Source: JAWKRB01 sp041389885 (GTDB taxonomy: Bacteria > Myxococcota_A > Polyangia > Polyangiales > Ga0077539). Taken from it: a stretch of DNA of 64,000 bases. The notes below the pieces were generated by a model. The model made no database searches and was not told the origin of the DNA. It worked only from the letters and a program-made list of their open reading frames with translations. Positions 18,001 to 28,700 of the stretch are shown here, piece after piece. The stretch spans positions 1-64,000 of the forward strand of contig JAWKRB010000016.1 of assembly GCA_041389885.1 (NCBI GenBank), in the 5' to 3' direction. How positions within the stretch are numbered: position 1 is the stretch's first letter; each line of letters starts with the position of its first letter. Both the position numbers and the translations under genes were made by a program.

Positions 18001-18697
18001 CGGACGTCGCCGCGACTTCGTGCACCTCATCGGCGCCTGGAACGGCCGCACGGGCCGCGTGCTCCCGGGCTTTCCGCAGGTCATCGAGGACTACACCTTC
18101 TTCCACAACCCCTCGATCGCGAGCGTCGACGGCGACCCCTACCCCGAGGTCATCGTCGCCACCGCGGGGTACTACATGCACGCGTTCAACGCCTGCGGCC
18201 GCGAGGCGCCGGGCTGGCCGAAGTTCACCGGGCAGTGGATGATCCCCGCGCCCGCCGTGGGCGACATCAACGGCGACCACCAGCTCGACGTGGTCAGCGG
18301 CACGCGCGACGGATTCCTCTGGGCGTGGCGCGCGGGCACGAGCGACGACCGCACCGCGAACATCCAGTGGGAGGGCTACCGCCACGACAGCCAGAACACC
18401 GGCAACCTCGGCACCCCCCTCACCCAGGGCGTGCGTAACGTGGGCGACGCGGGTCCCATCGTGTGCCCGCCCCCCGAGGACGAAGACGCCGGCGCCCCCG
18501 CCGACGCCAGCGCCGACGCGGGCGACGCCTCGACCCCGCGCGACGTAGGCCCCGAAGCGGGCGCGCAGCCGGCCACCGCGGGCGGCGGCTGCGGCTGCGC
18601 GGTGCCGAGCCAGGGCGGTCGCGCGAGCGGCTCGCTGGCGATCCTCGGCCTCGCCGCGGCGCTCTCGGCGTCGCGCCGTCGTCGCCGCCGCGCATGA
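15062..18697 (+). CDS. S8 family serine peptidase with FG-GAP/VCBS repeats and MYXO-CTERM-like tail
   Basis: 1211 residues. The signal peptide ends near RPVHA. The subtilisin triad can be placed at Asp106 (MIAVLDSGI), His230 (FGHGTGEM) and Ser379 in CSSEATGHTAGAAG, which stands where most S8 enzymes have GTSMAxPHVAG. An Asn-rich stretch VASAADENSRHHN replaces the usual AAGN oxyanion region. A beta region (about 480-590) is followed by about seven FG-GAP/VCBS-like units with VDLDGDGTREI, DLDGDRRPEI, DVDGDGRDEF and similar Ca-binding loops. The C-terminus has an Asp/Ala-rich tether, GGGCGCAVP, a hydrophobic segment and a poly-Arg end, the form of a MYXO-CTERM sorting signal. Likely exported, surface-sorted protease. 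Its stop overlaps ccmB by ATGA. Confidence 0.93.
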   Translation: MSSRKLRRSHLALAVGVCALSLHSRPVHAIWPPAADATQEQLSQRENQPNDPGYQGQWDQWSFIPGTTLMLPEFRRAEIPLGAGNNFDRAWGLSIGDPRVMIAVLDSGINWDSTDLINKVALNTRELPMPMGATSHDANGDGVVNVQDYVRDPRITCGTGDVMARNPRMCRDAMGQNNDPNRNGIIDAGDLIRVFSDGTDDDDNGYTDDIAGWDFFQDDNDPADSTRFGHGTGEMRWSAAETNNNEGDAGDCPRCMVIPMRVADSFIGEVNDFGQAVVYAVDRGAKVVQEALGTVNNSSYARAAIDYAYTHNVPVVASAADENSRHHNVPGTNNHTIYVHAIRYDAETIQRASTFLNFNNCTNYGGQLHLSAAGTGCSSEATGHTAGAAGLIQSYALQQNVSPALSAEEIYQLLNASADDIDIPESQPSHPNYDDSKYPSRPGWDQRFGYGRLNARRALDRIREGRIPPEVDIVSPRWFTVHNPLRPDQRAIRLEGRVAARRAPNFDYVVEWAPGIEPEDSAWRMVRTVNGATAAVEGSLGEIDISTLTVDNPGERENRYTITVRVRAVAHYGGAAGDVQGVQRRVFAVNRDETVLPGFPIDLRGSGEASAHLVDLDGDGTREIIYATSDGEVHALRGDGTALAGFPVRTAPMWGMSPTHSTNYVRSAAYRGPSPTIDPANVRDPVVATPAIGNIDSDPNPEIVVAGYHGNIYVFNHDGTPYGNGFPFALPDVPSSETSPSVIQQRGVFSSPVLYDLDGDRRPEIIFGGMDGKVYALDTATGQPKPGFPVTLNFPEMGAERNRIFGSIGVGNMDGQGPPDLVVVSSARAPGDNNTGSVYIVHGDGNNHPGGPLHPNYPLVFPSFNFFPLVGEGMSSSPPIADVDGDGRDEFVPMGNAIPIMPVLQGPQPRAPRRPMMADLDSITTIRAGARGTNSNYSSTIVSFAPVFGYATFGDIDGDGAPDLVTTGSELALAISLAGGGRRRDFVHLIGAWNGRTGRVLPGFPQVIEDYTFFHNPSIASVDGDPYPEVIVATAGYYMHAFNACGREAPGWPKFTGQWMIPAPAVGDINGDHQLDVVSGTRDGFLWAWRAGTSDDRTANIQWEGYRHDSQNTGNLGTPLTQGVRNVGDAGPIVCPPPEDEDAGAPADASADAGDASTPRDVGPEAGAQPATAGGGCGCAVPSQGGRASGSLAILGLAAALSASRRRRRRA

Positions 18698-19371
18698 GCT
18701 TTCTCCGACACTCCCTCGCCATCGCGCGCAAAGACCTGCTGATCGAGCTCCGCGTGCGAGAGCTGGTGCCCACCATGACGCTCTTCGCGTCGCTGGTGGC
18801 CGTGCTCTCGTCGATGTCCCTCTTCGTCGACGAGGAGAGCGGCCGCAAGGTCGCCCCCGGCGTGCTCTGGATCGCCATCGCCTTCTCGGGCACCCTCGGG
18901 CTCTCGCGCACCTGGGGCCGCGAGCGCGAGGAGGGCGCCCTCCGCTCGGTGCTGCTCTCGCCCGTCTCCCCCGCGGCGCTCTTCGCCGGCAAGGCCCTCG
19001 GCGCGCTGGTGTTCGTGCTGATGACCGAGTGCGTGGTCGCGCCGCTCGTCGCGCTGCTCCTTCACGCGCCGCTCGGGGAGCACCTCGGGCCCTTCTCGCT
19101 GCTGGTGCTGCTGGGCACCGTGGGCTTCGTCGCCGCGGGCACGCTCTTCGGCGCCCTCGTCGCGCGCACCCGCGCGCGGGACCTGCTCCTCGCGGTGGTG
19201 CTCTATCCGCTGGTCTCTCCGGCGATCCTCTGCGGCGTGGTCGCGACGCGCGACCTCTTCGGCGGCGCGCCCCTCGCTGACCTCATGGACTGGGTGCGTA
19301 TGCTCGCCGTCTTCGACCTGATCTTCATCGGCGGCGGCGTGGTGCTCCTCGGGCCGCTCCTCGCCGACTGA
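18694..19371 (+). CDS. ccmB: CcmB-type heme exporter/ABC permease
   Basis: 225 residues with six hydrophobic segments and the CcmB pattern: LAIARKDLLIELRVRELV at the N-terminus, APGVLWIAIAFSGTLGLSR, then REREEGALRSVLLSPVSPAA and LYPLVSPAILCGVVATRDLF. In other bacteria CcmB is the permease of the CcmABCD complex needed for cytochrome c maturation. Here its ATG overlaps the protease stop (ATGA), no ccmA, ccmC or ccmE lies next to it, and the next gene is convergent. It may work with a CcmA encoded elsewhere. Its TGA directly abuts the stop of the GH3 gene. Confidence 0.9.
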   Translation: MSFLRHSLAIARKDLLIELRVRELVPTMTLFASLVAVLSSMSLFVDEESGRKVAPGVLWIAIAFSGTLGLSRTWGREREEGALRSVLLSPVSPAALFAGKALGALVFVLMTECVVAPLVALLLHAPLGEHLGPFSLLVLLGTVGFVAAGTLFGALVARTRARDLLLAVVLYPLVSPAILCGVVATRDLFGGAPLADLMDWVRMLAVFDLIFIGGGVVLLGPLLAD

Positions 19372-21537
19372 TCACGGCGCGCCGCGCACCGTCACCTCAA
19401 GCCCTTGCGCCGCAGCGCTCCGCGCGACGGTGAGGGTGTACGCCAGGGGGTCGAGCACCCAGCGGCGGCGGTCCTCGTCCCAGCGCGCGAGGTCGTCGCC
19501 GCGCACGCGCACGCTCACCCGGCGCGCCTCGCCCGCGTCGAGCTCGACCCGCGCGAAGCCCCGCAGGTCGCGCGGCGCTCGCGGCACGGGAGACCCCGGC
19601 GACGAGGCGTACACCTGCACCACCTCGGCCGCGCGCGCCGAGCCCGCGTTGCGCACGAGCACCGAGACCTCGACGGCGCCGCCCAGCGAGACCTCGGGCG
19701 CCGAGGCCCGCGCGTCCTCGTGCACGAACGTCGCGTACGAGAGCCCGAAGCCGAAGTCGTAGCGGGCGCGCACGCCCCGCGACGCCAGCGCGCGGTAGCC
19801 ATGGAGGTACTCGTAGGTCACCGCCTCGGAGGTGTTGTCAAAGACCCCGAGGTCCTCTTCGCGCGCGGGGATCACGAAGGGCAGCCGCCCCGACGGGGAC
19901 GCGTCGCCGAAGAGCACCTCGGCCAGCGCGGCGCCCCCCTCGCAGCCGGGGTATCCCGTGAAGAGCACGGCCTCGACCTCGTCGTTCCAGGGCTCGACGG
20001 TCACCGCGGCCCCGGCCTCGAGCACCACCACCACCCGTGGGTTCAGCGCCGCCGCGCGGCGAATGAGCGCCACCTCGGCCTCGGGCAGCCCGAGCGTCGC
20101 GCGGTCGCCCGCGCCGATCTCGCCCTCTCCCTCGTCGTCGGCCTGGAGCCCCGTCACCACCAGCACCGCGTCGGCGTCGCGCAGCGCGGCCTCGCCGGCG
20201 GGGTCGAGGGCCCCCACGTGCGACACCTCCACGGCGCTGCCCGCCCTCGCGCGCACCCCCTCCAGCGCCGTCACCACCTCGGTCGGGACCACGCTGCTGC
20301 TCCCCCGGTCGCCGAGGTTCTCGACGTCGGCGTTGCGCCCGAGCACCGCGAGCCGCCGCAGCCCCGCGCCGAAGGGCAGCGCGCCGCGCTCGTTGCGCAG
20401 CAGCACGATCCCCTCGCGCGCGGCCTCTCGCGCCAGCGCGCGGTGCGCCGCGGTGCCCCGGCGCGCGGGGTCGTCGGGGGTGAACGCGCGCTCGTTGAGG
20501 CGGTAACAGAGCTGCGCGCGCAGGATCCTCCGCACGCTGTCGTCGATCGCCCGCACGGAGATCGCCCCCGCCTCGAGCTCCCCCGGCAACCGACGAAAGT
20601 TCAGCGGCGACGGCATCTCGAGGTCGAGCCCGGCGAGCACCGAGGTCGCCGCGCCGTGGGTGCCGAGGATCCAGTCGCTCTCGACGAAGCCCGCGAAGCC
20701 CCACTCCCCCTTGAGGATGTCCCTCAGCAGGTGCGCGCTCTGGTCGGCCCACGCGCCGTTGACCCGGTTGTACGCGGTCATCACCGACGCGACGCGGGCG
20801 TCGACCACCGCGCGGCGAAAATGCGGGAGGTACACCTCACGCAGCGTGCGCTCGCTCATCCGCACGTCGACGCGGTGGCGGGTGTTCTCGATGCTGTTGG
20901 CGGCGTAGTGCTTCGCGCTCGCGAGCACGCCCCGCGACTGCGCGCCCTCGATGAAGGCCGCGGCCAGCTCGCCGAGGTGCGCGGGGTCCTCGCCGTAGGT
21001 CTCCTGCGCGCGGCCCCAGCGGGGGTGGCGCAGCACGTTCATCGTCGGCGCGAGGAGCACGTCGGCGCCCACCGAGCGGAGCTCCTCGGCGATGGCCTCG
21101 CCCACGCGCCGCTCGAGCGACGGGTCCCAGCTCGCGCCCCGCGCCATCGCCACGGGAAAGACCGTCGCCGGCGCGCGCGTCACCGCGCTCAGCCCGCGCG
21201 GACCGTCGAGCATGCGAAGCCCCGGCACCCTCAGCCCCTCGTGCCCGGGGACCCTCCAGCTCCGCTCCCGCGCGACCACGCCGCTCCCCGCCATGAGCGC
21301 CACCTTCTCGTCGACGGTGAGCGCCCGGAGCAGGTCGGTGATGCGGGCCTCGACGGCGTCGTCGTCCGCGTCGCGGCAGTAGGCGCGGGTCGCGGGGGTC
21401 GGCGAGAAGGGCGCGGGCTCGTAGGGCACGGCGGCGTCGAGCGCCCCGTCGGCGCCCGCGTCGACCGCGGCGGGAGGGAGGCGATCGTCGCAGCCGACGA
21501 GGGCGGCGAGGCAGAGCGTGGCGAGCGTTGGGCGCAT
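19372..21537 (-). CDS. Glycoside hydrolase family 3 (beta-glucosidase-like) lipoprotein
   Basis: 721 residues. The signal ends in LVGC (lipobox, Cys at about residue 16), followed by an Asp/Ala tether. The GH3 N-terminal barrel shows LRMLDGPRGLS, PTMNVLRHPRWGRAQETYGE, LASAKHYAAN and VMTAYNRVNG. The catalytic nucleophile is expected at Asp288 in FVESDWILG. The second alpha/beta domain and a C-terminal Fn3-like domain (SVLVRNAGSARAAEVVQVYA) follow. The full GH3 three-domain length is present. It would cleave beta-linked glucosides or related sugars outside the cytoplasm. A single transcription unit; its stop touches the convergent ccmB stop with no spacer. Confidence 0.93.
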   Translation of the reverse strand: MRPTLATLCLAALVGCDDRLPPAAVDAGADGALDAAVPYEPAPFSPTPATRAYCRDADDDAVEARITDLLRALTVDEKVALMAGSGVVARERSWRVPGHEGLRVPGLRMLDGPRGLSAVTRAPATVFPVAMARGASWDPSLERRVGEAIAEELRSVGADVLLAPTMNVLRHPRWGRAQETYGEDPAHLGELAAAFIEGAQSRGVLASAKHYAANSIENTRHRVDVRMSERTLREVYLPHFRRAVVDARVASVMTAYNRVNGAWADQSAHLLRDILKGEWGFAGFVESDWILGTHGAATSVLAGLDLEMPSPLNFRRLPGELEAGAISVRAIDDSVRRILRAQLCYRLNERAFTPDDPARRGTAAHRALAREAAREGIVLLRNERGALPFGAGLRRLAVLGRNADVENLGDRGSSSVVPTEVVTALEGVRARAGSAVEVSHVGALDPAGEAALRDADAVLVVTGLQADDEGEGEIGAGDRATLGLPEAEVALIRRAAALNPRVVVVLEAGAAVTVEPWNDEVEAVLFTGYPGCEGGAALAEVLFGDASPSGRLPFVIPAREEDLGVFDNTSEAVTYEYLHGYRALASRGVRARYDFGFGLSYATFVHEDARASAPEVSLGGAVEVSVLVRNAGSARAAEVVQVYASSPGSPVPRAPRDLRGFARVELDAGEARRVSVRVRGDDLARWDEDRRRWVLDPLAYTLTVARSAAAQGLEVTVRGAP

Positions 21538-21573
21538 CTTGTTCGCGGGGTATCACGACACGCGGCGAGGTCG

Positions 21574-21603
21574 TTGACCCCGACGCGGGCTGCCCACTAT
21601 GAC
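21574..21603 (+). promoter_or_regulatory. Candidate promoter of gcvP
   Basis: TTGACC (21574-21579) and TATGAC (21598-21603) are separated by 18 bases. The predicted transcription start near 21611 lies downstream of the in-frame ATG at 21599, which argues for translation starting at 21656 or 21668. Confidence 0.45.
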
Positions 21604-21667
21604 TCCCCGCGCGCGCCGCGTGAACGTCACGGCCTGGGCGCGCGACAGGGAGCGCGTGACCACCGCC

Positions 21668-24586
<2,919 letters not shown>

Positions 24587-24627
24587 TCCTCCGCCCCGGC
24601 CAGGAGCTCGCTCGGGCCGGGCGTCGC

Positions 24628-25074
24628 TCACTCCGAGCGCAGGTGAAAGGGATAGCGAAAGCGCATGACGCCCCCGGGCGGCGGAAAGCTCCAGCGCGCG
24701 GCGCGCTCGGCGATGCACTGCGCGACCTGCGGGCGGTCGAGGCCGTCTTCGGCGACCAGGGCCTCGGTGACCGCGCCGCGGGCGTCGAGGGTGAACGCGA
24801 TCGAGACCCGGCCCGCGAGGTTTCGGTCGTGCGCGAGGCCCGCGCGGTAGCAGCCGTCGACCTCGGTCATTCGAGATCGAACGACCTCACGAATCACCTC
24901 GCGCGGAAGCGTTCCAGGCGCGCCCGCGTCGACCCTTCGTACGATCCCGTACGACACGCCGGAGCCGCGCCCGGAGAGGCTGCCGGGCCCAACCCGGCGA
25001 GGGATCGGCTGCGCGTCGGCTTCGGTCAGGCACGACGCCAGCAGAACGAGAGCGCAGAGTCCCCAGAGCTTCAT
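24628..25074 (-). CDS. AgmX/PglI C-terminal-domain lipoprotein
   Basis: 148 residues. The signal peptide ends in LASC (Cys15), so it is probably lipid-anchored. The rest is the TonB-like AgmX/PglI C-terminal domain seen in myxobacterial motility and envelope proteins: VVRSRMTEVDGCYRAGL, GRVSIAFTLDARGAVT, VAQCIAERAARWSFPPP and the closing FRYPFHL. The two conserved cysteines could pair. Its ATG overlaps the stop of the upstream two-TM gene (ATGA), so the two are likely co-translated. Gliding-motility relatives exist but no role here is shown. Confidence 0.88.
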   Translation of the reverse strand: MKLWGLCALVLLASCLTEADAQPIPRRVGPGSLSGRGSGVSYGIVRRVDAGAPGTLPREVIREVVRSRMTEVDGCYRAGLAHDRNLAGRVSIAFTLDARGAVTEALVAEDGLDRPQVAQCIAERAARWSFPPPGGVMRFRYPFHLRSE

Positions 25075-25721
25075 CGCGCGCCCTTCGTAGCATCCCCGCC
25101 CGCGGGGATCGAGTCGCGCGCGGGGCGTCTCAACGGTCGCACCTGCACCTCCGCCCGAAGGACCCGGCGCAGCAGGCGCGCCCGCGCGGTGAAGGGCCAC
25201 CAGGAGAACAGCAGGGTCTCGAAGGGCCGCCAGAGCGCCACCCACCCGAGGATCACCACCCCCTCCCTGCTCACCGCCGCCCAGGGCGTCGTCGCCGCCA
25301 GAGGGCGCAGCGCCGACTCGGCGCCCATGCAGGCCGCGAGGACCCCGAGGGCGAAGAGCAGGCTCCAGAGCCCGCTCTGGAGCTGCGAGCGCGCCGCGCG
25401 GCGGTTGACCCAGACGAGGTAGCGAAAGTGCGCGCGAATCGCGTCGCGGATCGCGTCCTCGGAGAAGCTGGCGTCGTCGGAGCGCTCTTCGAAGTGCAGC
25501 AGAAAGGTCACCACCGAGCCGCGGGGGATCTCGTCGACGGCGTCGAGGAGCCACTGCACCGCGTCGTCGTCGAGGTCGCGCGCGCGAAAGGGCGCCGGGT
25601 CGCGGTCGTCGAAGAGCTGCCGGGGGGTTCGCAGCGCGAGCTCGACGAAGACCACGTCGCCCTCGCGGCGGTAGCGCGCGAGGGGCTCGAGGGGCACGGG
25701 CTCTTCAGGGAGTTGGGGCAT
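25071..25721 (-). CDS. Two-TM membrane protein, unknown function
   Basis: 216 residues starting at ATG 25721 (MPQLPEEPVPLEP). A soluble N-terminal half (ELALRTPRQLFDDRDPAPF, then EIPRGSVVTFLLHFE) is followed by two hydrophobic segments (LWSLLFALGVLAACMG and VVILGWVALWRPFETLLF) and a basic C-terminal tail. No family is recognised. The gene sits 41 bases after the stop of the Stig1-repeat protein and overlaps the AgmX-type lipoprotein by four bases, so the three may form one transcription unit. Confidence 0.8.
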   Translation of the reverse strand: MPQLPEEPVPLEPLARYRREGDVVFVELALRTPRQLFDDRDPAPFRARDLDDDAVQWLLDAVDEIPRGSVVTFLLHFEERSDDASFSEDAIRDAIRAHFRYLVWVNRRAARSQLQSGLWSLLFALGVLAACMGAESALRPLAATTPWAAVSREGVVILGWVALWRPFETLLFSWWPFTARARLLRRVLRAEVQVRPLRRPARDSIPAGGDATKGAR

Positions 25722-25762
25722 CGGTCGGCTCGCGAGTCTACGCCTTCGACCGCGCCGGGCGC

Positions 25763-28700
25763 TCAGGGCGCGGTGGCGATGAAGCCTGGATCCGGCTCGA
25801 CCGCGGCGTTCACCGCGGTGTTGGCGTCGGAGGTGCCCCCGACGAGGCCGTTCACCGTGCGGGCGTCGATGCGGATGCGACCGTTGCCGCCGTTGCCGCC
25901 GGGCCGGGGCGTGCGACCGGCGGGAGAGGGCGGGATCACCCCGTTGCCCCCTCCCCCACGGATCGCGACGCCGGTCACGACCAGGGTCTGCACCCGCGCA
26001 TATAGGCTCCCGCCCGCGCCGCCGCCGCAGCCGTAGTCGAAGCTCCCGGACGACGCGGCGTTGCAGGTCTCGCCCGCCGCGGTGACGGCGCCGGCGCCGA
26101 GGTTGGCGCGGAGGGCCGAGAAGAAGACCGCGCCGCCGCCGTTTCCGCCCGGGCCCGGCATCAGCGACATGACGTTGCCCCCGCGCCAGGTGCCGCCGCC
26201 GCCGGACCCGAGGGTGAGCAGCGAGAGGTTCGCGACGCCGTAGGTCCCTCCCGCGGAGGGTGGGTTCGCGGCGCCGCCGTTCCATGAGACCCCGGGGGTG
26301 GCGCCGCCGCCGTGGTTGCCGCCGCCGCCGGTCACCGAGGCGCCGCCGCCGCCGTCGTTGCTCTGCCAGCAGAGGTTGCAGGGGCTGTTGAGGTAGCCCT
26401 GGGTGCAGTTGCCGACCTGCCCGCCGCACCCGCGGCCGGGGCGGCTCTCACCCTGGTAGGTGTCCTGGTCCCCGATCACGCCGGGAGGACCGCCGCGGTA
26501 GCCCCGCGCGGCCATGTCGATGCGCCCCGTGGCGGCGACGTTGAGGTCGCCCGCGACGCGAAAGGCCAGCACGCCGCCGACGCTGCCGTCGAAGGCGGCC
26601 GTGGTGAGCACCGCGCCCGCGCGCACGTTGAGCGAGGCGTAGGCAGGAACGCGCACCAGCGCGACGACCTGTCCGGTGAGCGCGGCGTTGCTCGTCGCGC
26701 CGTAGGTGCCGGTCACCGGGCTGGCGAGCTGCACGGTGCTCCCCACCACCGAAGACACCCGAAAGAACTCGTAGGTGCCTACGCGAGACACCGCGCCCGG
26801 ACCGCCCTGGAGGTTGATCAGCAGGGCCTCGTCGCCCGCGCTGAGCCCGGTGGGCGCATTCATCACGGTGACCGACGCGGTGCCGATCGCGGTGACCGGG
26901 AACCACGGCGCGTCGGGCGTCTGCCGCCCCGACACGCTCTCGCGGGAGAGGTCGCGGGTGCCGCTCACGTCGCCCGCGCCGTCGGCGCCGTCGCCGTACT
27001 CGCTCTGCACGCAGCTCGTGCCCGAGGGCACCAGCGGGGGCGTGCAGGTGATCCCGCAGCGCCCCGCGGCGCAGGTGGCCGCGCCGCCGGTCGGGGTCGG
27101 GCAACGCGTGCCGCACGCGCCGCAGTTCGCGGTGTCGACCTGCACGTTGACGCACGCGCCCGCGCACGCGGTCTGACCGGCCCCGCAGAGCAGCGCGCAG
27201 GACCCCGCGGCGCACACCTGCCCGCTGGCGCAGGCGTTGCCGCACGCGCCGCAGTTCGCCGGATCGCTCGCGAGGTCGCGGCAGGCGCCGCCGCACGCGG
27301 TCTGCCCCGTGCCGCACGAGACCGCGCAGGCGCCGTCGGCGCAGGCCGTCCCGGCGCCGCACACCCGCCCGCAGGCGCCGCAGTTGCGGTTGTCGGTCTG
27401 GAGGTCACGGCACACGCCAGAGCAGTTCGTCGTCCCCGAGGCGCAGCTCACCACGCACATCCCCCCGGAGCACACCTGCCCCGACGCGCAGGCGCGTCCG
27501 CACGCGCCGCAATTCGCGAGGTCGTTGGTGAGGTCGCGGCACACGCCCGAGCAGTTGTTGAGCCCCGCGCCGCACGACACCACGCAGGCCCCCGACGAGC
27601 AAACCTGCCCTGCGCCGCACGCGTTTCGGCACGCGCCGCAGTTCGCGAGGTCGTTGGTGAGGTCGCGGCACACCCCAGAGCAGTCGTTGAGCCCGGCGCC
27701 GCACGACACGCGGCACGCCCCCGAGGAGCACACCTGGCCCGACGCGCAGACGTTCCCGCACGCGCCGCAGTGGAGGCGGTCGGTCGAGAGGTCGCGGCAC
27801 ACCCCGGAGCAGTCCGAGAGCCCTGCGCCGCAAGAGGTTACGCACGCGCCCGCGGTGCACGCGGTGCCCGCCGCGCAGAGCGCGCCGCAGGCGCCGCAGT
27901 TGCGGTTGTCGGTGGCGAGGTCGCGGCAGGCGCCTGAGCAGTTCGCCAGGCCCGACGCGCAGCTCACCTGGCACACGCCCGCCGAGCACACCTGGCCCGA
28001 CGCGCACGCCGCCCCGCAGGCGCCGCAGTTCGCGCGGTCGGTGGCGAGGTCGCGGCACACGCCGCCGCAGTTCGTGCTCCCGGCCGCGCAGCTCACGGCG
28101 CACGCGCCCTGCGCGCAGACCTGCCCCGCGGGGCACGCGTTCGCGCACGCGCCGCAGTTCGCGCGGTCGGTCTGAAGGTCGCGGCACACGCCGCCGCAGT
28201 TCGAGAGCCCGGCCGCGCAGCTCACGGCGCACGCGCCGCGCAGGCAGATCTCGCCCGCCGCGCAGGTCGCGCCGCAGCGCCCGCAGTTCGCGCGGTCGGT
28301 GTCGAGGTCGCGGCACACGCCCGCGCAGTTGGTGAGCCCGGCCACGCATGACACCGTGCAGGCGCCCGCGGCGCACACCAGGCCGCTGGGGCAGAGGTTG
28401 CCGCACGCGCCGCAGTGCTGGCGGTCGGTCTGCAGGTCGCGGCACACTCCGTCGCAGAGCGAGAGGCCCGCGACGCACGACACGGCGCAGGCGCCCATGG
28501 AGCAGATCTGCCCCGAGGCGCAGACTCTTCCGCAGGCGCCGCAGTTCTGCCGGTCGGAGTCGGTGTCGCGGCACACGCCGCCGCAGTTGGTGAGCCCCGC
28601 GCTGCAGGTCACGGTGCAGGCCCCGCGCGAGCAGAGCTGCCCCGCGGGGCATCGCGTGCCGCAGGCGCCGCAGTGGTTGTTGTCGGTCTGCAGGTCGCGG

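Noticed and set aside
21538..21667. Glycine riboswitch in front of gcvP
   Set aside because: The 130-base leader has no recognisable tandem glycine aptamer and the predicted message leader is only about 50 bases.
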